Assembly: GCA_015178975.1 (NCBI GenBank)
Contig: WHVD01000018.1
Coordinates: forward strand, 952,693-1,016,692
Origin: Hysterangium stoloniferum
Taxonomy: Eukaryota > Basidiomycota > Agaricomycetes > Hysterangiales > Hysterangiaceae
Length of the DNA stretch: 64,000 bases
Direction: 5' to 3'
Position numbers and translations under genes: made by a program. The notes beneath the pieces are model-generated. The model worked only from the letters and a program-made list of their open reading frames with translations, was not told the DNA's origin and ran no database searches. Below, in pieces: positions 34,456-45,683 of the stretch; the first letter of the stretch is position 1; every line of letters begins with the position of its first letter.

Positions 34456-35294
34456 TGTTAGGATACACACACAGGCCGGGTTTCTGGAGAAACCCGCGGG
34501 ATATCCGGTAGGACTTGGCTTCAGCTTATAGGCTGCGCCCTTGCTAGATCGTGTTGTCCAATTTCAAACAGACGGACGGGGATCCCGGGGAGTCCGGGCG
34601 GGGTTCATGGGTCATAGGTCGTAAGTCGGGTCGTGGGTCGTAAGTCGGAGGTCGTGGGTCGTGAGTCGAGTTGGTTGAGAGAGATAGATGCGCCAGAGCC
34701 TGTGGGCTCCGACTAGTGCGAGTGATGTGAATTGAGTAAGGTTTTAGAGTGGAAAATATTATTAGATTACTGGGGGGAATCTAAGCTAATTTTCTGACTG
34801 GATTGTATGTACAACATCTGCCAGTTTATATAGACCGTGGAATGCATGACATACCGAATCCAGTAATAATGAGATGAAACGAGCAAAACATAAAACGGGA
34901 ATAGTAAACACCAAATTGGTGTTAGGAATGGGACGGAACGGAGCGGAGTCCGAATCGTGACAAAGCATAACCCATAACGGGAAACGGAGCGGGAGCGGAG
35001 TCCTAAATCATGACAGGTCATTTGACTAAAACGGGAACGGGGCTCGATTAGAGCGGTGATGGGATTCTGAGCGGGTTCCGGTGACTGATGCATGGGACGA
35101 AGATGGACATAGACAGAGACGGAGTCCGGGGGAAGTCCGGTGACTGATATGTGTCGTAATGAGGTCGAACCTAACGAGTCTTGACATAACGGAGTCCGGG
35201 CGGGAAATCCTATAAACAGACAATTGGTGCTTGTAGCGCGTGGGGGCGTACGAGTTAGTGCCTGGAGTCCGGCGGGATTTGTCCGGTCGTAACA
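34456..35294 (-). repeat. Gyp-A 3' LTR (839 bp)
   Basis: TGTTAGGATAC...GTCGTAACA. It differs from the 5' LTR mainly by C/T changes at CpG and by the copy number of a short GGTCGTRAGTC repeat (about 34610-34675), which accounts for the 21-bp length difference. The 15-base core ggacttggcttcagc lies at 34511-34525. Confidence 0.93.
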
Positions 35295-35443
35295 GTATCC
35301 TCCCTTTATGCCAAAGTCCCAAAGAGGCTCTAGACTTCGATAAGGTTCTTGTCGGCTACGTGCATGTGTCAAAAGTCATGTTGGTTACACGTATGTGTCA
35401 AAGAGTCATGTGATCTGGAAGGTAAGGTTCAAACGCGACGAGC

Positions 35444-35454
35444 CTATATAAAAA
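35444..35454 (+). promoter_or_regulatory. TATA box of the extra gene in Gyp-A
   Basis: CTATATAAAAA about 55 bp before the ATG at 35504, on the plus strand, opposite to the element's own transcription. The equivalent site is kept in Gyp-B and Gyp-E. Confidence 0.6.
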
Positions 35455-35503
35455 TTGAAAAAAATAGAAATTTCTTCTTCTTCATTACCCCATCTTCGTC
35501 ACC

Positions 35504-36487
35504 ATGGGACCAAAACCAACACCACGCAAGCCAATGCCGACAGCAGGGCCCTCCACGGGCACTCCGTATCGGGCACCGTGGAGTGTGGCCCAATTGTTGG
35601 CACGGCAAGAAGAGCAACGCCAACTGCGTGAAGCAGCAGAGAGAGAGGCGAGGGAGGCCGAGGAAGCCCTGGACAGAGAGTACCAGGAAGCGTTGGCCGT
35701 GGAGGAAGAGGCCGCAAAGGAGAGGGAACGTGAGGCAGAGGAGGCTGCGCGAGTGGCTGCGGAGAACCCCCGGGTGGCTGCAGAGAAAGCCCGGTTGGCC
35801 GCGGAGAGGGCCGCCATTGTTGCGGGAAAGGTAAGTCCCAAGTTTCAACTTGTCGAGACTTTTACTGACTTGTAATTTCAGCGCAAAGTGACAGAGGTGG
35901 AGTCCGAGTCCGAGGGGGAGCTGGAGAGCCCCCAAAAGGTAGGCCTCGTCCGTGGGATAACCGGTGAAAACTGACCATATCTACAGAAGGCAAGGAAGGC
36001 GGCGCCAGTCCGACTACCGACATGGAACGAGCCGCGGTGTTCCGGTTGTAACGACCGGAACACAGAGTGCAATCGAAAGTCCGGCCGGGGTCCGGGGTGT
36101 TACCAATGCGCGCACCTCAAGGCGAGGTGCTCGCTTGTGCACGAGCAGGCCACGGGATCCAGGGTGTGAGACATAAGCGGGACGGACGGGTTGTCCGGGT
36201 TGGACGAAGTCCTTGGACGGATCGCCGAGGGCATCGAGGCCCAAAACGAGTTGCTCCGGAAGAGCAACAAGGTCCAAATTGTGGTGGCAAAGGAGCTGTC
36301 CGGACTCCGCGAGGAGTTTTGGAAGTTCCTGGCAGAGTATGGCAGCTATGTCTATAAAGAGCTGCAAGTCGGGAGTTCTGAGGATGCCGGATCGGATGAG
36401 GACGGGGTTGCCGTGGAGGTCGCGGAGCTCCCAGAGGAGATAGCTGAGGAAGCAGGGAAAAAGAACAGTCCCATAAATGTAGACTGA
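35504..36487 (+). pseudogene. Opposite-strand extra gene of Gyp-A: coiled coil plus Zn2Cys6-pattern protein, one premature stop
   Basis: Three exons: 35504-35830, 35882-35938 and 35987-36487, with introns of 51 and 48 bp (GTAAGT...CAG, GTAGGC...CAG), both in phase 0; 294 codons. Residues about 40-109 are an E/R/A-rich coiled coil; exon 2 is acidic. Exon 3 carries six cysteines as C-x2-C-x6-C-x9-C-x2-C-x6-C, the spacing of the fungal Zn2Cys6 DNA-binding cluster. A helical C-terminal part with an acidic tail follows. TGA at 36167-36169 interrupts exon 3; Gyp-B reads on at this place, so the stop is a mutation. It lies between pol and the 3' LTR, convergent with pol (206 bp apart). Role unknown: it could bind nucleic acid or control the element. 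Confidence 0.8.
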
Positions 36488-36693
36488 AAAAGTAGTATAG
36501 AATAAAAGTAATTGAATCATAAAAGTAAAGCGTGAAAGAAAACATAAAAATAAAAGTCAAAGCCAAAGTCCGCGGAGAGTCCGCTTAAAGACTTGACTTG
36601 ACATGTCAGAACCTGTAAAAGCAAAGAGAGACATAGGGCGACAGGGAATAGTGAAAATGAGTCCAAACATAACACGGGGTCCGCGGAGTGCGG

Positions 36694-39600
36694 TCAGAGA
36701 GACGATAATGGTCCAGGTTTGAGTGGGTAAGCTGTATGAAAGTCAGTAACGATTTCCGTAGCATTACCGAGTTCCGTGGCCAAAATCCATGAGGTTTCTT
36801 CATCGGTGCCCTCGTAACCCACCCACTTGACCAAGTAAAGCAGTTTACAAGTGCGTCGATGCTTGTCAATTTTTGAATCTAAAATCTGCGAGATTTCAAA
36901 CTCGGGTTCTCCGTCAATGATGACAGGAGGAGGCGGAGATTGCACGCGATCCGGGATAGTGTTAGCAGTACAAGGTTCTAGCATAGAGACATGAAATACC
37001 AGGTGTACCGCGTGCATGCTATCCGGAAGCCGTAGAGTCCAAGAAACTGAACCTACTTGTGCGATAATTTCAAAGGGACCTAAATATTTTTCAGCAAGCT
37101 TCTTTGATGGACGGGTAGTCCAGAAGAATTGAGCTTTGACATAAACACGGTCGCCAATCTTGAAGTTGGGTGGCGGGATCCGGTGTTTGTCCGCTGAATG
37201 TTGGTATTGCTCTTGGGCGGACAGTATTGCAGTCCGGAGTTCCTCGTGGAGCTCGTGGAGGTCCATGGTGAACTCTTGAGCACGAACAGAGGCGAGATTT
37301 CATTCTGGATGTACTGTAATGTTTGGATTATATCCTTTATTTGCAAAGAATGGGGAAACGCCAGTAGTGGCCGAGGGTGCATTGTTGTAAGCAAACTCTC
37401 CAAGTGGTAACAAGGTTTTCCAATTGTCCTGTTGGTAGTTGCAATAAACACGGAGGTATTGTTCCAATGTCTGGTTGACGCGTTCGGTTTGTCCGTCACC
37501 TTCCGGGTGATGTCCGGATGTGAAATGTAATGTCATGTCCAAGGATTTTCTGAGGGATCTAAAGAAGTGAGACACGAACTCTGATCCTCGATCGGAAGTC
37601 ATGTGGGACGGAACTCCGTGCTTGGAAAATATGTGGATAATGAAAAGTTCCGCTAACTGCACGGACGTAATTGTATCATAAGTAGGGATGAATATACCTT
37701 GTTTTGAGAATCTGTCAACAACGACTAGAATAGCAGAAAAGCCTTCAGAATCCGGTAGGTGTTCAATGAAATCCATAGATATAGAATTCCATGGGTGTTC
37801 TGGTACCGGGAGTTGTTTCAAAAGGCCGTATGGCTTGTGTCGCTGAGATTTCGAGCGGGGACAAGTAGTGCAAGATTTACAATAGTGCTTAACGAATCCA
37901 CGGAGTCCGGGCCAAGTATATTCTCTTCTTATTAATGATAGAGTTTTGTTGTACCCGAAATGTCCTGAGAGTGGATGATCATGTTTGTATTGAAGGATCC
38001 TGAGGCGGAGGCCGTGGGAGTCCGGTACATAGATACGATCGTCAAGTCTAATGAAACCATGTTGATCAAGAGACCACCGAGGTTGATCGGGGTCCACGGG
38101 ATTGTCCAGATGAGCTTTAGTAACTAGGTCTAGCGGAATTGCCGATAGAATATCTTGATGTAACTTCTCGATATCCATAATGATAATTCCACGGACAATG
38201 GGATTGACGAGGAAAGTTGCGCAGACCGATGCGGTAAGTTGTTGATTCGTGAAAATAGGTTTCAGGTTGTGCGGATTTACCGTTGCATAGTCATTGCTCC
38301 CCTCTTTAGGATAGACGTGCCATCGTCTAGTTAAAGCGTCGGGTTTGCCGCCGAGACGGCCGGGTCGAAAACAGGATAATCATGTTGAAAGTGGAGAGAT
38401 ATTCAGACCAGCGGGCCTGCCGGCGGGTCAAGAGTTTTGTGGTAGAAAAGTATTCCAGGTTTTTGTGATCTGTTACAACGTCAATAGGAGCTCCTGAACC
38501 TTCCAAATAGTGTCGCCACGCTTTGAAAGCTGAAAAGATTGCCAGAAGTTCTTTATCATGAACATCGTAGTTGAGCTCTGCTCCAGTAAAAGTCTGGGAC
38601 AGAAAAGCCACGGGGTGGACTTCTCCGTCGGAGTCCTGGATAGACAAAATGGCTCCAAGCGCATAATCGGAGGCGTCCGTTTCAACGATGAGCGGGAAGT
38701 CCGGTTTCCAATGCGACAGAATAGGAGCTGTGGAAAAAGAATTTTTTAAAAGATTGAAAGCTTTTTGACACTTATCGTTAAAGTTCCACGGAGTACCCTT
38801 ACGCGTAAGACGGGTAAGGGGTACCGTGATGTCAGAATATCCACGGATAAAACGTCTATAAAAATTGGCAAAGCCGAGGAAGGATTGTATATCTTTAACT
38901 TTTCGGGGTTCGGGCCAATCTTTGATGACTTGCACTTTAGTTTCGTCCATGCGGAGTCCATCGGGTCCCATCATGAAACCTAGGTATTCCACGGAGTCCG
39001 TGTCAAAAGTACATTTTTTACCATTTGCGAAATAAACCATGTTGTCTGAGTCTCCGGAGAACTTCACGGACTTGTTTGTCGTGTTCCGCGGGATTCTCGG
39101 AGTAGATAAGAATGTCGTCCAAGTAAACAATGATGCATACATCGAGCATGTCGGAGAAAATGTCGTTGATAAAACGCTGAAAAACAGACGGGGCATTAGT
39201 GAGTCCAAAAGGGATGACCAACCACTCAAAGGCCCCATAACGGGTTCTAAAAGTGGTTTTCCATTCGTCGCCCGCGGCGAATCCGGACCAAATGATAGGC
39301 ATGTGCTTGAGATCTATTTTGGTGTAAATCCGGGCATTCTGCGGAGCATCGAGCAGGTCAGATATAAGTGGGAGTGGATATTTATCCTTTTTGGTGACAG
39401 CATTGAGTCCTCTAAAATCAACACATAGTCGAAGGGATCCATCCTTCTTTCTGACAAACAGAACAGGTGCTCCAAAAGGAGACTTTGAGGGTCGAATAAA
39501 GCCTATGGACAAATGTTCATCCAGGAAATCACAGATTGTGGATAGTTCCATGGACGAAAGCGGGTAAATATGTCCTAGGGGTGGCTGGGCGCCATCTTCA

Positions 39601-40425
39601 AGATCAATTTTTAAGTCGTATTCTCTGTGAGGCGGAAGCCGGTCAGCTTTTTGCTTGCTAAAAACATCCGCGAAGTCATGGTATTTCTCCGGGACGCCTT
39701 CTAGGTCAGCGGCTTGCTCAGATTCGGATACTGGGGTTGAGAAACGTCCAGTTGCTTCATCAATTTTTAAGTTGATAGTGTGAACGCCTGGGACCCATCC
39801 ATTTTTGAAGCCCTAATAAAAGCTGCAGCATTAATCAGAGAAATGGACGGAGGTGCCGTGGGTTCTGGGGAAGCTATAGGTGCCGTAGGGATCACAGGAG
39901 TCCTCGAGACTGCAGGTGCCGGGAAGGCCATGGGTGCTGTGGAGGCCGAGACAGGCGCAGTTTCCTCGGTCACTGCGGGAGTCCGGAATGTTATACTGTT
40001 AGCTATCCAGTCAATCAACGGATTGTAGCGGGTAAGCCAGTTATGTCCTAGAACCACCGAGCAACTTGAGTCTAACTGGGTCACATAGAAAGTGACCAAT
40101 TGAGATGTTCCACAAGGGAAACTGATGGGTAAATCACAAGCTTGGGTAACAACCGAATTACTTGTGCCATCGAAGAGGCGGAGAGCGATGGGATTTATCG
40201 AATAAGTTGACAAAGAATTTTTTTGCGTGAATTTTGTATCTAAAAAACAATGAGTCGAGCCGGAATCTATGAGAGCTGAAAAAACGAATTTCGGGATCAT
40301 ATTAGACATAAGTTTAACGAAAAATGAATCAGAATGTGAAAGAGCGGATGTGTTGAGGCGAGTGAACTCTTGAATGTGCGGAGAGGCAACGCAACCCCTA
40401 ACCCGTGCGGAGTCCGCAGGGTTGC
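36694..40425 (-). pseudogene. Gyp-A pol: protease, reverse transcriptase, RNase H, integrase, chromodomain
   Basis: The pol frame is -1 to gag and open from the Gag stop through the first ATG (40307-40309). Order: retropepsin-like protease with DSGST (40253-40267); RT from about 39551 with YLDD at 39114-39125; RNase H with DASDYALGA near 38665; integrase with zinc-binding HDHPLSGHF and CTTC (about 37880-37990), then the catalytic D in MDFIEHL, D in TSDRGSE and E in NQTLEQ (37460-37790); chromodomain (EFEIS...YLVKWVGYEG...) at about 36730-36910. Damage: single-base insertions near 39035 (after RLRQHGLF) and near 38370 (end of RNase H), a compensated shift near 39290, and TGA at about 37302, where Gyp-B has TGG. 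Not active as it stands. Confidence 0.92.
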
Positions 40426-40437
40426 TTACTCTTTTTT
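40391..40437 (-). promoter_or_regulatory. Candidate gag-pol frameshift signal of Gyp-A
   Basis: On the minus strand: a run of six A's and G (40431-40437), the Gag stop TAA (40426-40428), and immediately after it a stem with arms GCAACCC (40419-40425) and GGGTTGC (40391-40397). The same layout occurs in Gyp-E (52359-52405). Pol is in the -1 frame. Confidence 0.55.
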
Positions 40438-41607
40438 CGAATCGGCAGCCGGTTTATCCTTCGACGGGGTTTCCGTGGAGGCCTTGGCTGATCGACCCTT
40501 TGAAGAGTTTGCTTTTGCCAGCAGACATTCCGGGACTCGATGACCGGGTTTCCCGCACAATAGACAGAGGTTGTTGTCCATACGACGTTGTCTTTCTTGT
40601 GGAGTCAATTTGCCATCAGGTCCGAGTTTGCCTGAGAGGTCGGGTTTTCCGGCTTGCTTGCCGGACTGTTGACCCTTGTTGTTGTCCTTATTGTCCTTAT
40701 TGTTGTTGTTGTTGTTTGAAGACTTTTTATTGTTCTTCTTGTCGGATTGCATGGAGTTCTGGTTGCTGGTTGACGAATTGTTGTTATTGTTTTTGTCCTT
40801 GGACTTGTTTATTTTGTCCGCAGATGTCTCGCGGGCAACTTCCACGCGATGTTCCCAATAACGTGCGTCCGCGTTTTGAGCTTTGAGGTGCATATGGGAC
40901 AGGGTTTTTGGTTTGCCATCTTCTCCTTTCGAGACTTCGTCTTTAAGGCGGGATGGCAGACCGGCGTAGAATTGGTGGCGGAGAGCGGGATCGCCCCACT
41001 GACAACGAGCTGCAAGATTATTGAATTGGACGATGTAGTCCGTGATGCGCTGCGTGTCCTTCATACGAAGATTTGTGAGACTATTCTCGGCTTCTCCTGT
41101 CGGGTCATACGGGCCGAAGTTGGTTTCAAGCTCCTCAACAAAAGCTTCCCAATTTTCAAGCCAGAGCGGCTCTTCCTCGGTAATCCCGCTAAAAGCCGGT
41201 TCGAACCATTTCAACGCGGATCCCGACAAATATGAAAGTGTGTAGTTGACTTTTCGGGAGTCCGTGGAGAATGCAGCAGCACGATTGCGGAAATTGAAGC
41301 GACATTGCATGAGGAAAGTGGAGAGTTTGTTTGGGTTGGAACCTGTGAAGGGTTCCAGAGCATTGACTTTTGACCGTGGAGGTTCTTGTTCCTTTCTTTT
41401 TCGTTCTTCTAGCAGGTGCATCATGAATTTATCTATAGTACCTGCTAAAAACTCAGAAGTAGGATCCCTCGTGTGCGGTCGTTGAAAAGGCGGAGGATTT
41501 TCAGGAGGGATTTCGACACCTTTGCCCTTGTCGGGGGCCACGGAATCGTCCTCGCGCTTGGATTCGTCCAGGTCTTCCGGGACTTCTTCAATGCGGGCTT
41601 CTTCCAT
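40426..41607 (-). CDS. Gyp-A Gag polyprotein with CCHC zinc knuckle
   Basis: Intact 393-residue frame. It has an acidic N-terminus (about residues 1-45), a retrotransposon gag/capsid-like helical core (about 60-230, including WFEPAF and ITDYIVQFNNLAARC), an N/K-rich stretch of about 50 residues encoded by GTT/ATT repeats (about 280-330), and a nucleocapsid-type zinc knuckle C-x2-C-x4-H-x4-C (CLLC...GH...C) near residue 355. Gag would assemble the virus-like particle and package RNA. An upstream start is not needed; the ATG lies about 150 bp inside the 5' LTR. The Gag stop is followed by the candidate frameshift hairpin. Confidence 0.92.
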   Translation of the reverse strand: MEEARIEEVPEDLDESKREDDSVAPDKGKGVEIPPENPPPFQRPHTRDPTSEFLAGTIDKFMMHLLEERKRKEQEPPRSKVNALEPFTGSNPNKLSTFLMQCRFNFRNRAAAFSTDSRKVNYTLSYLSGSALKWFEPAFSGITEEEPLWLENWEAFVEELETNFGPYDPTGEAENSLTNLRMKDTQRITDYIVQFNNLAARCQWGDPALRHQFYAGLPSRLKDEVSKGEDGKPKTLSHMHLKAQNADARYWEHRVEVARETSADKINKSKDKNNNNNSSTSNQNSMQSDKKNNKKSSNNNNNNKDNKDNNKGQQSGKQAGKPDLSGKLGPDGKLTPQERQRRMDNNLCLLCGKPGHRVPECLLAKANSSKGRSAKASTETPSKDKPAADSKKE

Positions 41608-41754
41608 GGGTTCCGACTAGTTCGCAAGCGTCTGACTGGTATACAGAGTTAACGGGGGATGAAGAGTCGACGGTCCAGGTATTGATGACTGTGCGCATGT
41701 ACTTCTTCTTGGTGGCATAATGAAAACAATCTGCGAGTATTAGTCAGAAAATAC

Positions 41755-42572
41755 TGTTAGGATACACACACAGGCCGGGTTTCCGGAGAAACCCGTGGGA
41801 TATCCGGTAGGACTTGGCTTCAGCGTATAGGCTGTGCCCTCGCTAGATCGTGTTGTCCAATTTCAAACGAACGGTCAGGGATCCCGGGGAGTCCGGGCGG
41901 GGTTCGTGGGTCGTAGGTCATAAGTCGGAGGTCGTGGGTCGTGAGTCGAGTTGGTTGAGAGAGATAGATGCGCCGGAGCCCGTGGGCTCGGACTAGTGTG
42001 AGCGGTCTGATAAGAGTAGGGTTTAGAGAGGAAAATGTATTAGATTACTGGGGGGAATCTAAGCTAATTTTCTGACTGGATTGTATGTACAACATCTGCC
42101 AGTTTATATAGACCGTGGAATGCATGACATACCGAATCCAGTAATAATGAGACGAAACGAGCAAAACATAAAATGGGAATAGTAAACACCAAATTGGTGT
42201 TAGGAACGGGACGGAATGGAGCGGAGTCCGAATCGTGACAAAGCATAACCCATAACGGGAAACGGAGCGGGAGTGGAGTCCTAAATTGTGACAGGTCATT
42301 TGACTAAAATGGGAACAGGGCTCGATTAGAGCGGTGACGGGATTCTGAGTGGGTTCCGGTGACTGATGCGTGGGACGAAGACGGACATAGACAGAGACAG
42401 GGTCCGGGGGAAGTCCGGTGACTGATATGTGTCTTAATGAGGTCGAACGTAACGAGTCTTGACGTAATGGAGTCTGGGTGGGAAATCCTATAAACAGACA
42501 ATTGGTGCTTGTAGCGCGTGGGGGCGTACGAGTTAGTGCCCGGAGTCCGGCGGGATTTGTCCGGTCGTAACA
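41755..42572 (-). repeat. Gyp-A 5' LTR (818 bp)
   Basis: TGTTAGGATAC...GTCGTAACA on the plus strand; the promoter reads on the minus strand. A TATA-like TATATAAAC lies at 42101-42110 (plus-strand TTTATATA), a likely transcription start region. DNA just inside the LTR reads (minus) GTATTTTCTGA, shared with Gyp-E; it does not start with TGG, so ordinary full tRNA-3'-end priming is not obvious. Confidence 0.92.
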
Positions 42573-42763
42573 TCTACTCCTCATCTGAACTAACTATATA
42601 CTAGTATACATGGTCTGTGCACTGGTCTGTGCACAATGGTGTGCTATGGATCTAGTGAACTCTAACTAAATATATCAATCACATGTGTGAACTGGCCAGA
42701 ACCTATACAGTCACAAGACGAGATATGAGATTACGATTAATCATGTTATCATATTCTAACAAA
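42573..42763 (-). mobile_element. Partial LTR-C (copy 3)
   Basis: Reverse complement of about the first 190 bp of LTR-C (ends ATTCTAACA at 42763). Its right boundary lies inside Tc1 sequence, as in copy 2; its left part is replaced by Gyp-A. Confidence 0.75.
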
Positions 42764-43279
42764 AGCTTGGAAGGACATCCTCCTTTCAGGTTTTATTTGT
42801 CTATGTCCATCTCCTGACCAATTATACTTATTAGTAGACTTGCTAAGACCTGTTATAGAGGCTACATTCCTATTGGAGAGTCCATTTTGTAGGAGGGAGA
42901 TGGCTTATTCTCTTTTGAAAGGGGAAATAGCTTTCATGATAAGAATGATAGTTAAAATGTTAAATGTCACATATCAATTAGAACATCAAATATATGTCAC
43001 CTAATTTTTCTCATAATTTTTCTAGCCCTCTAGAATATAATATGATATAATGAAATGTGTGAAAAGAGAGGGTTCCAAAACTGTCCCAATGATTGGTCAT
43101 TTTTAAATATTCACTGTGACACCAATTTCCATCTATATTATGTAATATGTGGGTATATCAAAGCTAGTATGCTAAGGTATATGTGGGAATATTTTCACTA
43201 TTTTAGAAAATTTATTTGGTAGGTTATAAAACATTTATTGAGAATTACAAAAACATTGGGACAGTTTTGGAAGCCACTG
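42764..43279 (-). mobile_element. Tc1/mariner element (copy 3), one end only
   Basis: It contains the first about 65 codons of the transposase (minus, start near 42936) and one complete TIR ending GGAAGCCACTG at 43279, followed by TA. The rest was lost when LTR-C and Gyp-A entered or by later deletion. Confidence 0.85.
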
Positions 43280-43323
43280 TATGTATGTTTATGACCTGCC
43301 CCACTACTCACTATGGACTCTGG

Positions 43324-44139
43324 TGTTAGGACCTGAAAACCCACTGGGTTGTTAGGACTGGAAAACCTGCCAGGCTCCGGACCCTAACCTACATGCACCC
43401 AACTCACTATATCAAGTTACAGCTAAACCAGAAAACCTGCTGGGACCCAGATGTCAAGCCTGTCTACTCCTGACCCTCTGTGTCTCACACATCAGTCACT
43501 GGACCCTGCTGGGACCTGCACACATCAAAGCCTGTCTATGTCTGCCCCTGTTCCACACACCAGTCACTGAGCTCCACCCGGATAACCCGTCAGCTCTCTA
43601 ACTGAGCCCTGTTCTCATTATGGTCTAATGACCTGTCATGTTTTGGACTCTGCCTCCATTCTGTTCTGTTCCTAATACCTAGTTTGATGTTTACTCGTCT
43701 TGTTTCATGATTACTTATTTAGGATTTCATTATTACTGGATTTGGTATAACAGACATTCCACAGTCTATACTGTATAGTCTGGCAGATGTTGTACATATG
43801 TACAAACCAGTAAACTCAGTACATTTTCTGCTCTATTCCTTTCTTTGAAACATACCACTATTTACCTCATCAGAGCCCATGGGCTCTGACCTAACTATTT
43901 GCTCAACCTCTGACCCATCACCACCTGACCTCTCAACCTCTGCAGGATTCCCTGCAATTGACCCTCTGACCTCTCAACCCACCAACTACTCCCAGACTCC
44001 CTGGGATTCCCATCCACCTGTCTGAAGTTGGATGCCACAATCTCGTGAGGGTGCAGCCTATAAGCTGAAGCCAAGTCCTACTGGATTATCCGTGGGTTTC
44101 TCTGGAAACCCTCTGCTAAGCCCTGCATGTGCCCTAACA
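43324..44139 (+). mobile_element. LTR, family A (copy 3), CpG-depleted
   Basis: TGTTAGGACC...GCCCTAACA; a second possible start is 43350 (TGTTAGGACTGG), a short duplication of the end. The core GCTGAAGCCAAGTCC is at about 44063. No target duplication is seen with either start. Confidence 0.75.
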
Positions 44140-44395
44140 GTGGTCCTGGATCCTATCCTGTATGTCTTTATCTCTCCCTCACAGTATGACCTGCTGACTG
44201 GGCCCCACCTGGGTACCCCAGATCCCTTAGATGCTTGGAGATCTTATCCTGATTTGCCCCTGAACCTGGTTGACATCTGGTTTATTATGTCCTGTTAGGA
44301 TCCTATCATTTCAGACCCCCACAACTTGGTTTTACTGTCATAACCCTCTGGCACCCTGCTATTGGTATCCCTGACCTTGGTGTCACCACCTGTAG
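44140..44395. other. Fragment of LTR-D type
   Basis: 44295-44395 begins TGTTAGGATCC and follows LTR-D for about 100 bp before gag sequence starts. 44140-44294 has no recognised feature. Confidence 0.5.
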
Positions 44396-45120
44396 TCGGT
44401 AATGCATTGGGTGTCTTTCATTTTGAGATTAGAAAGCACAGCCTCGGCATCACCAGTTTGGTCGTAGGGACTGAAGTTTGTTTCGAGTTTTTCAATGAAA
44501 GTGTCCCAATCATGAAGCCAATTGGGATCTTCAGAAGTGAGGCTGGAAAATGCAGGTTCAAACCAGGCTGCTGCAGAATCCTTGAGGTAAGAGAGTGCAA
44601 AATTTACCTTTCAGTCATCTGTTGCAAAAGCAGCCAGGCAGTCCCAAAAGTTGAATCAACATTGCATAAGAAATATCAGTAATTTCTTCGGGTTTGAGGT
44701 GGTAAATGGTTCGGGTTTATTGACTTGGGTTTGCCCAGGTTCCTTTTCCTTAGTATTGTTTTTAAGAAAATCATTAAGGGATCCTAAGGTACCTGAGAAC
44801 AATTCCCATGCTTTGTCGGGAGTGAAATCCGGTTTTTGTTTTGCAGACTTCGTAGGACCACTGGCTTGAGGTATAGACTGGTCATTATCCTGGGGTTCGG
44901 GTCCTGGAGCTGACTGATTGTTAACCTCTTCAGGTGCTTCGGGTTCCATGGCTTTGGTAGCTTCTTCAGCATTGCCAGTAATTTCCATGAAGCGGGATTC
45001 TTTGGAGGGTTCTGGTTGTGGTGTTTTAGGCATGGCTCGGGCTGTATACAGGAATGGAGATTGAAGGGTGGAAGATTCTACTTCACCACTTGGCTTAACA
45101 TCTTTCTTCCTTGGAGGCAT
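44396..45120 (-). pseudogene. Gyp-E2 gag fragment
   Basis: Minus-strand frame starting at 45120 (MPPRKKD, as in Gyp-E) and running 154 codons to a TGA, then readable to about 44396 with damage. It covers the N-terminal acidic part and the start of the gag core, and is cut by LTR-D sequence. The TGA falls exactly after the MQC residues, the same place as the stop in Gyp-E. Confidence 0.88.
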
Positions 45121-45683
45121 GATTTGATGGAAAATGCAAAGGTGAAATCAGAATATACTGTTAAGAACAGAAAACTGACTGATGTCAGAAGACTGACAAG
45201 CTGAATGGAAGGACTTGGCTTCAGCTTATGTGCTGCACCCTTGCAAGTTACTGTCAGGTATCCTTAAATTTCAGGCAGGTGGAAAACTAAGTCCTATCGA
45301 ATAATCCTCTCGGTAAGTCACCAATCGGAAACTGAAGGATAGTTGAGGGTTGGAGGGTCAGAGACCGATGGTGAGCACAAGCAAAGGCAGGAGCAGGATA
45401 CTTAGAGCAGGACTACAAGAGAGGTATGCAAGTGTTCTGAGTTGATATTCTGATTGACTTGTAGCTACATTACAGTAGGACTTGAATACTAATTATTGGC
45501 ATCTCGAAACACTAACTATAGTAAGAGCAGAAATGTCCAACTAGTGACAAATAAACTTGATTAGAAACTGGAGGGTTACGATACGATCGGAAGCCATGAT
45601 TAACTGAGAGCGGAATTACAAGAAAAGGAAATAGTCCAAGGGCTACAAGTATATACGGGCATATGTGAAACATAGAGTAGAAC

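Larger units (their letters stand above)
34456..42572 (-). mobile_element. Gyp-A: complete-length chromodomain Ty3/gypsy retrotransposon
   Basis: 8.1 kb between two LTRs. In transcription order (minus): 5' LTR 42572-41755, gag 41607-40426, pol 40425-36694 (protease, RT, RNase H, integrase, chromodomain), the extra gene on the opposite strand 35504-36487, and 3' LTR 35294-34456. A C-terminal chromodomain after integrase marks the Tf1/sushi chromovirus group, whose chromodomain guides integration to chromatin. It is CpG-rich and recent compared with Gyp-B, but carries frameshifts in pol and one stop each in pol and the extra gene. No target duplication is seen (AAATT/TCTAC). Confidence 0.93.

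Noticed and set aside
34767-35372. 201-codon minus-strand frame in the Gyp-A 3' LTR, with a twin at 42045-42584
   Set aside because: It is LTR sequence; the frame is interrupted in other LTR-A copies and has no domain.
40676-40861. Leu-rich plus-strand frame
   Set aside because: It is the complement of the Asn/Lys-rich linker of Gyp-A Gag.
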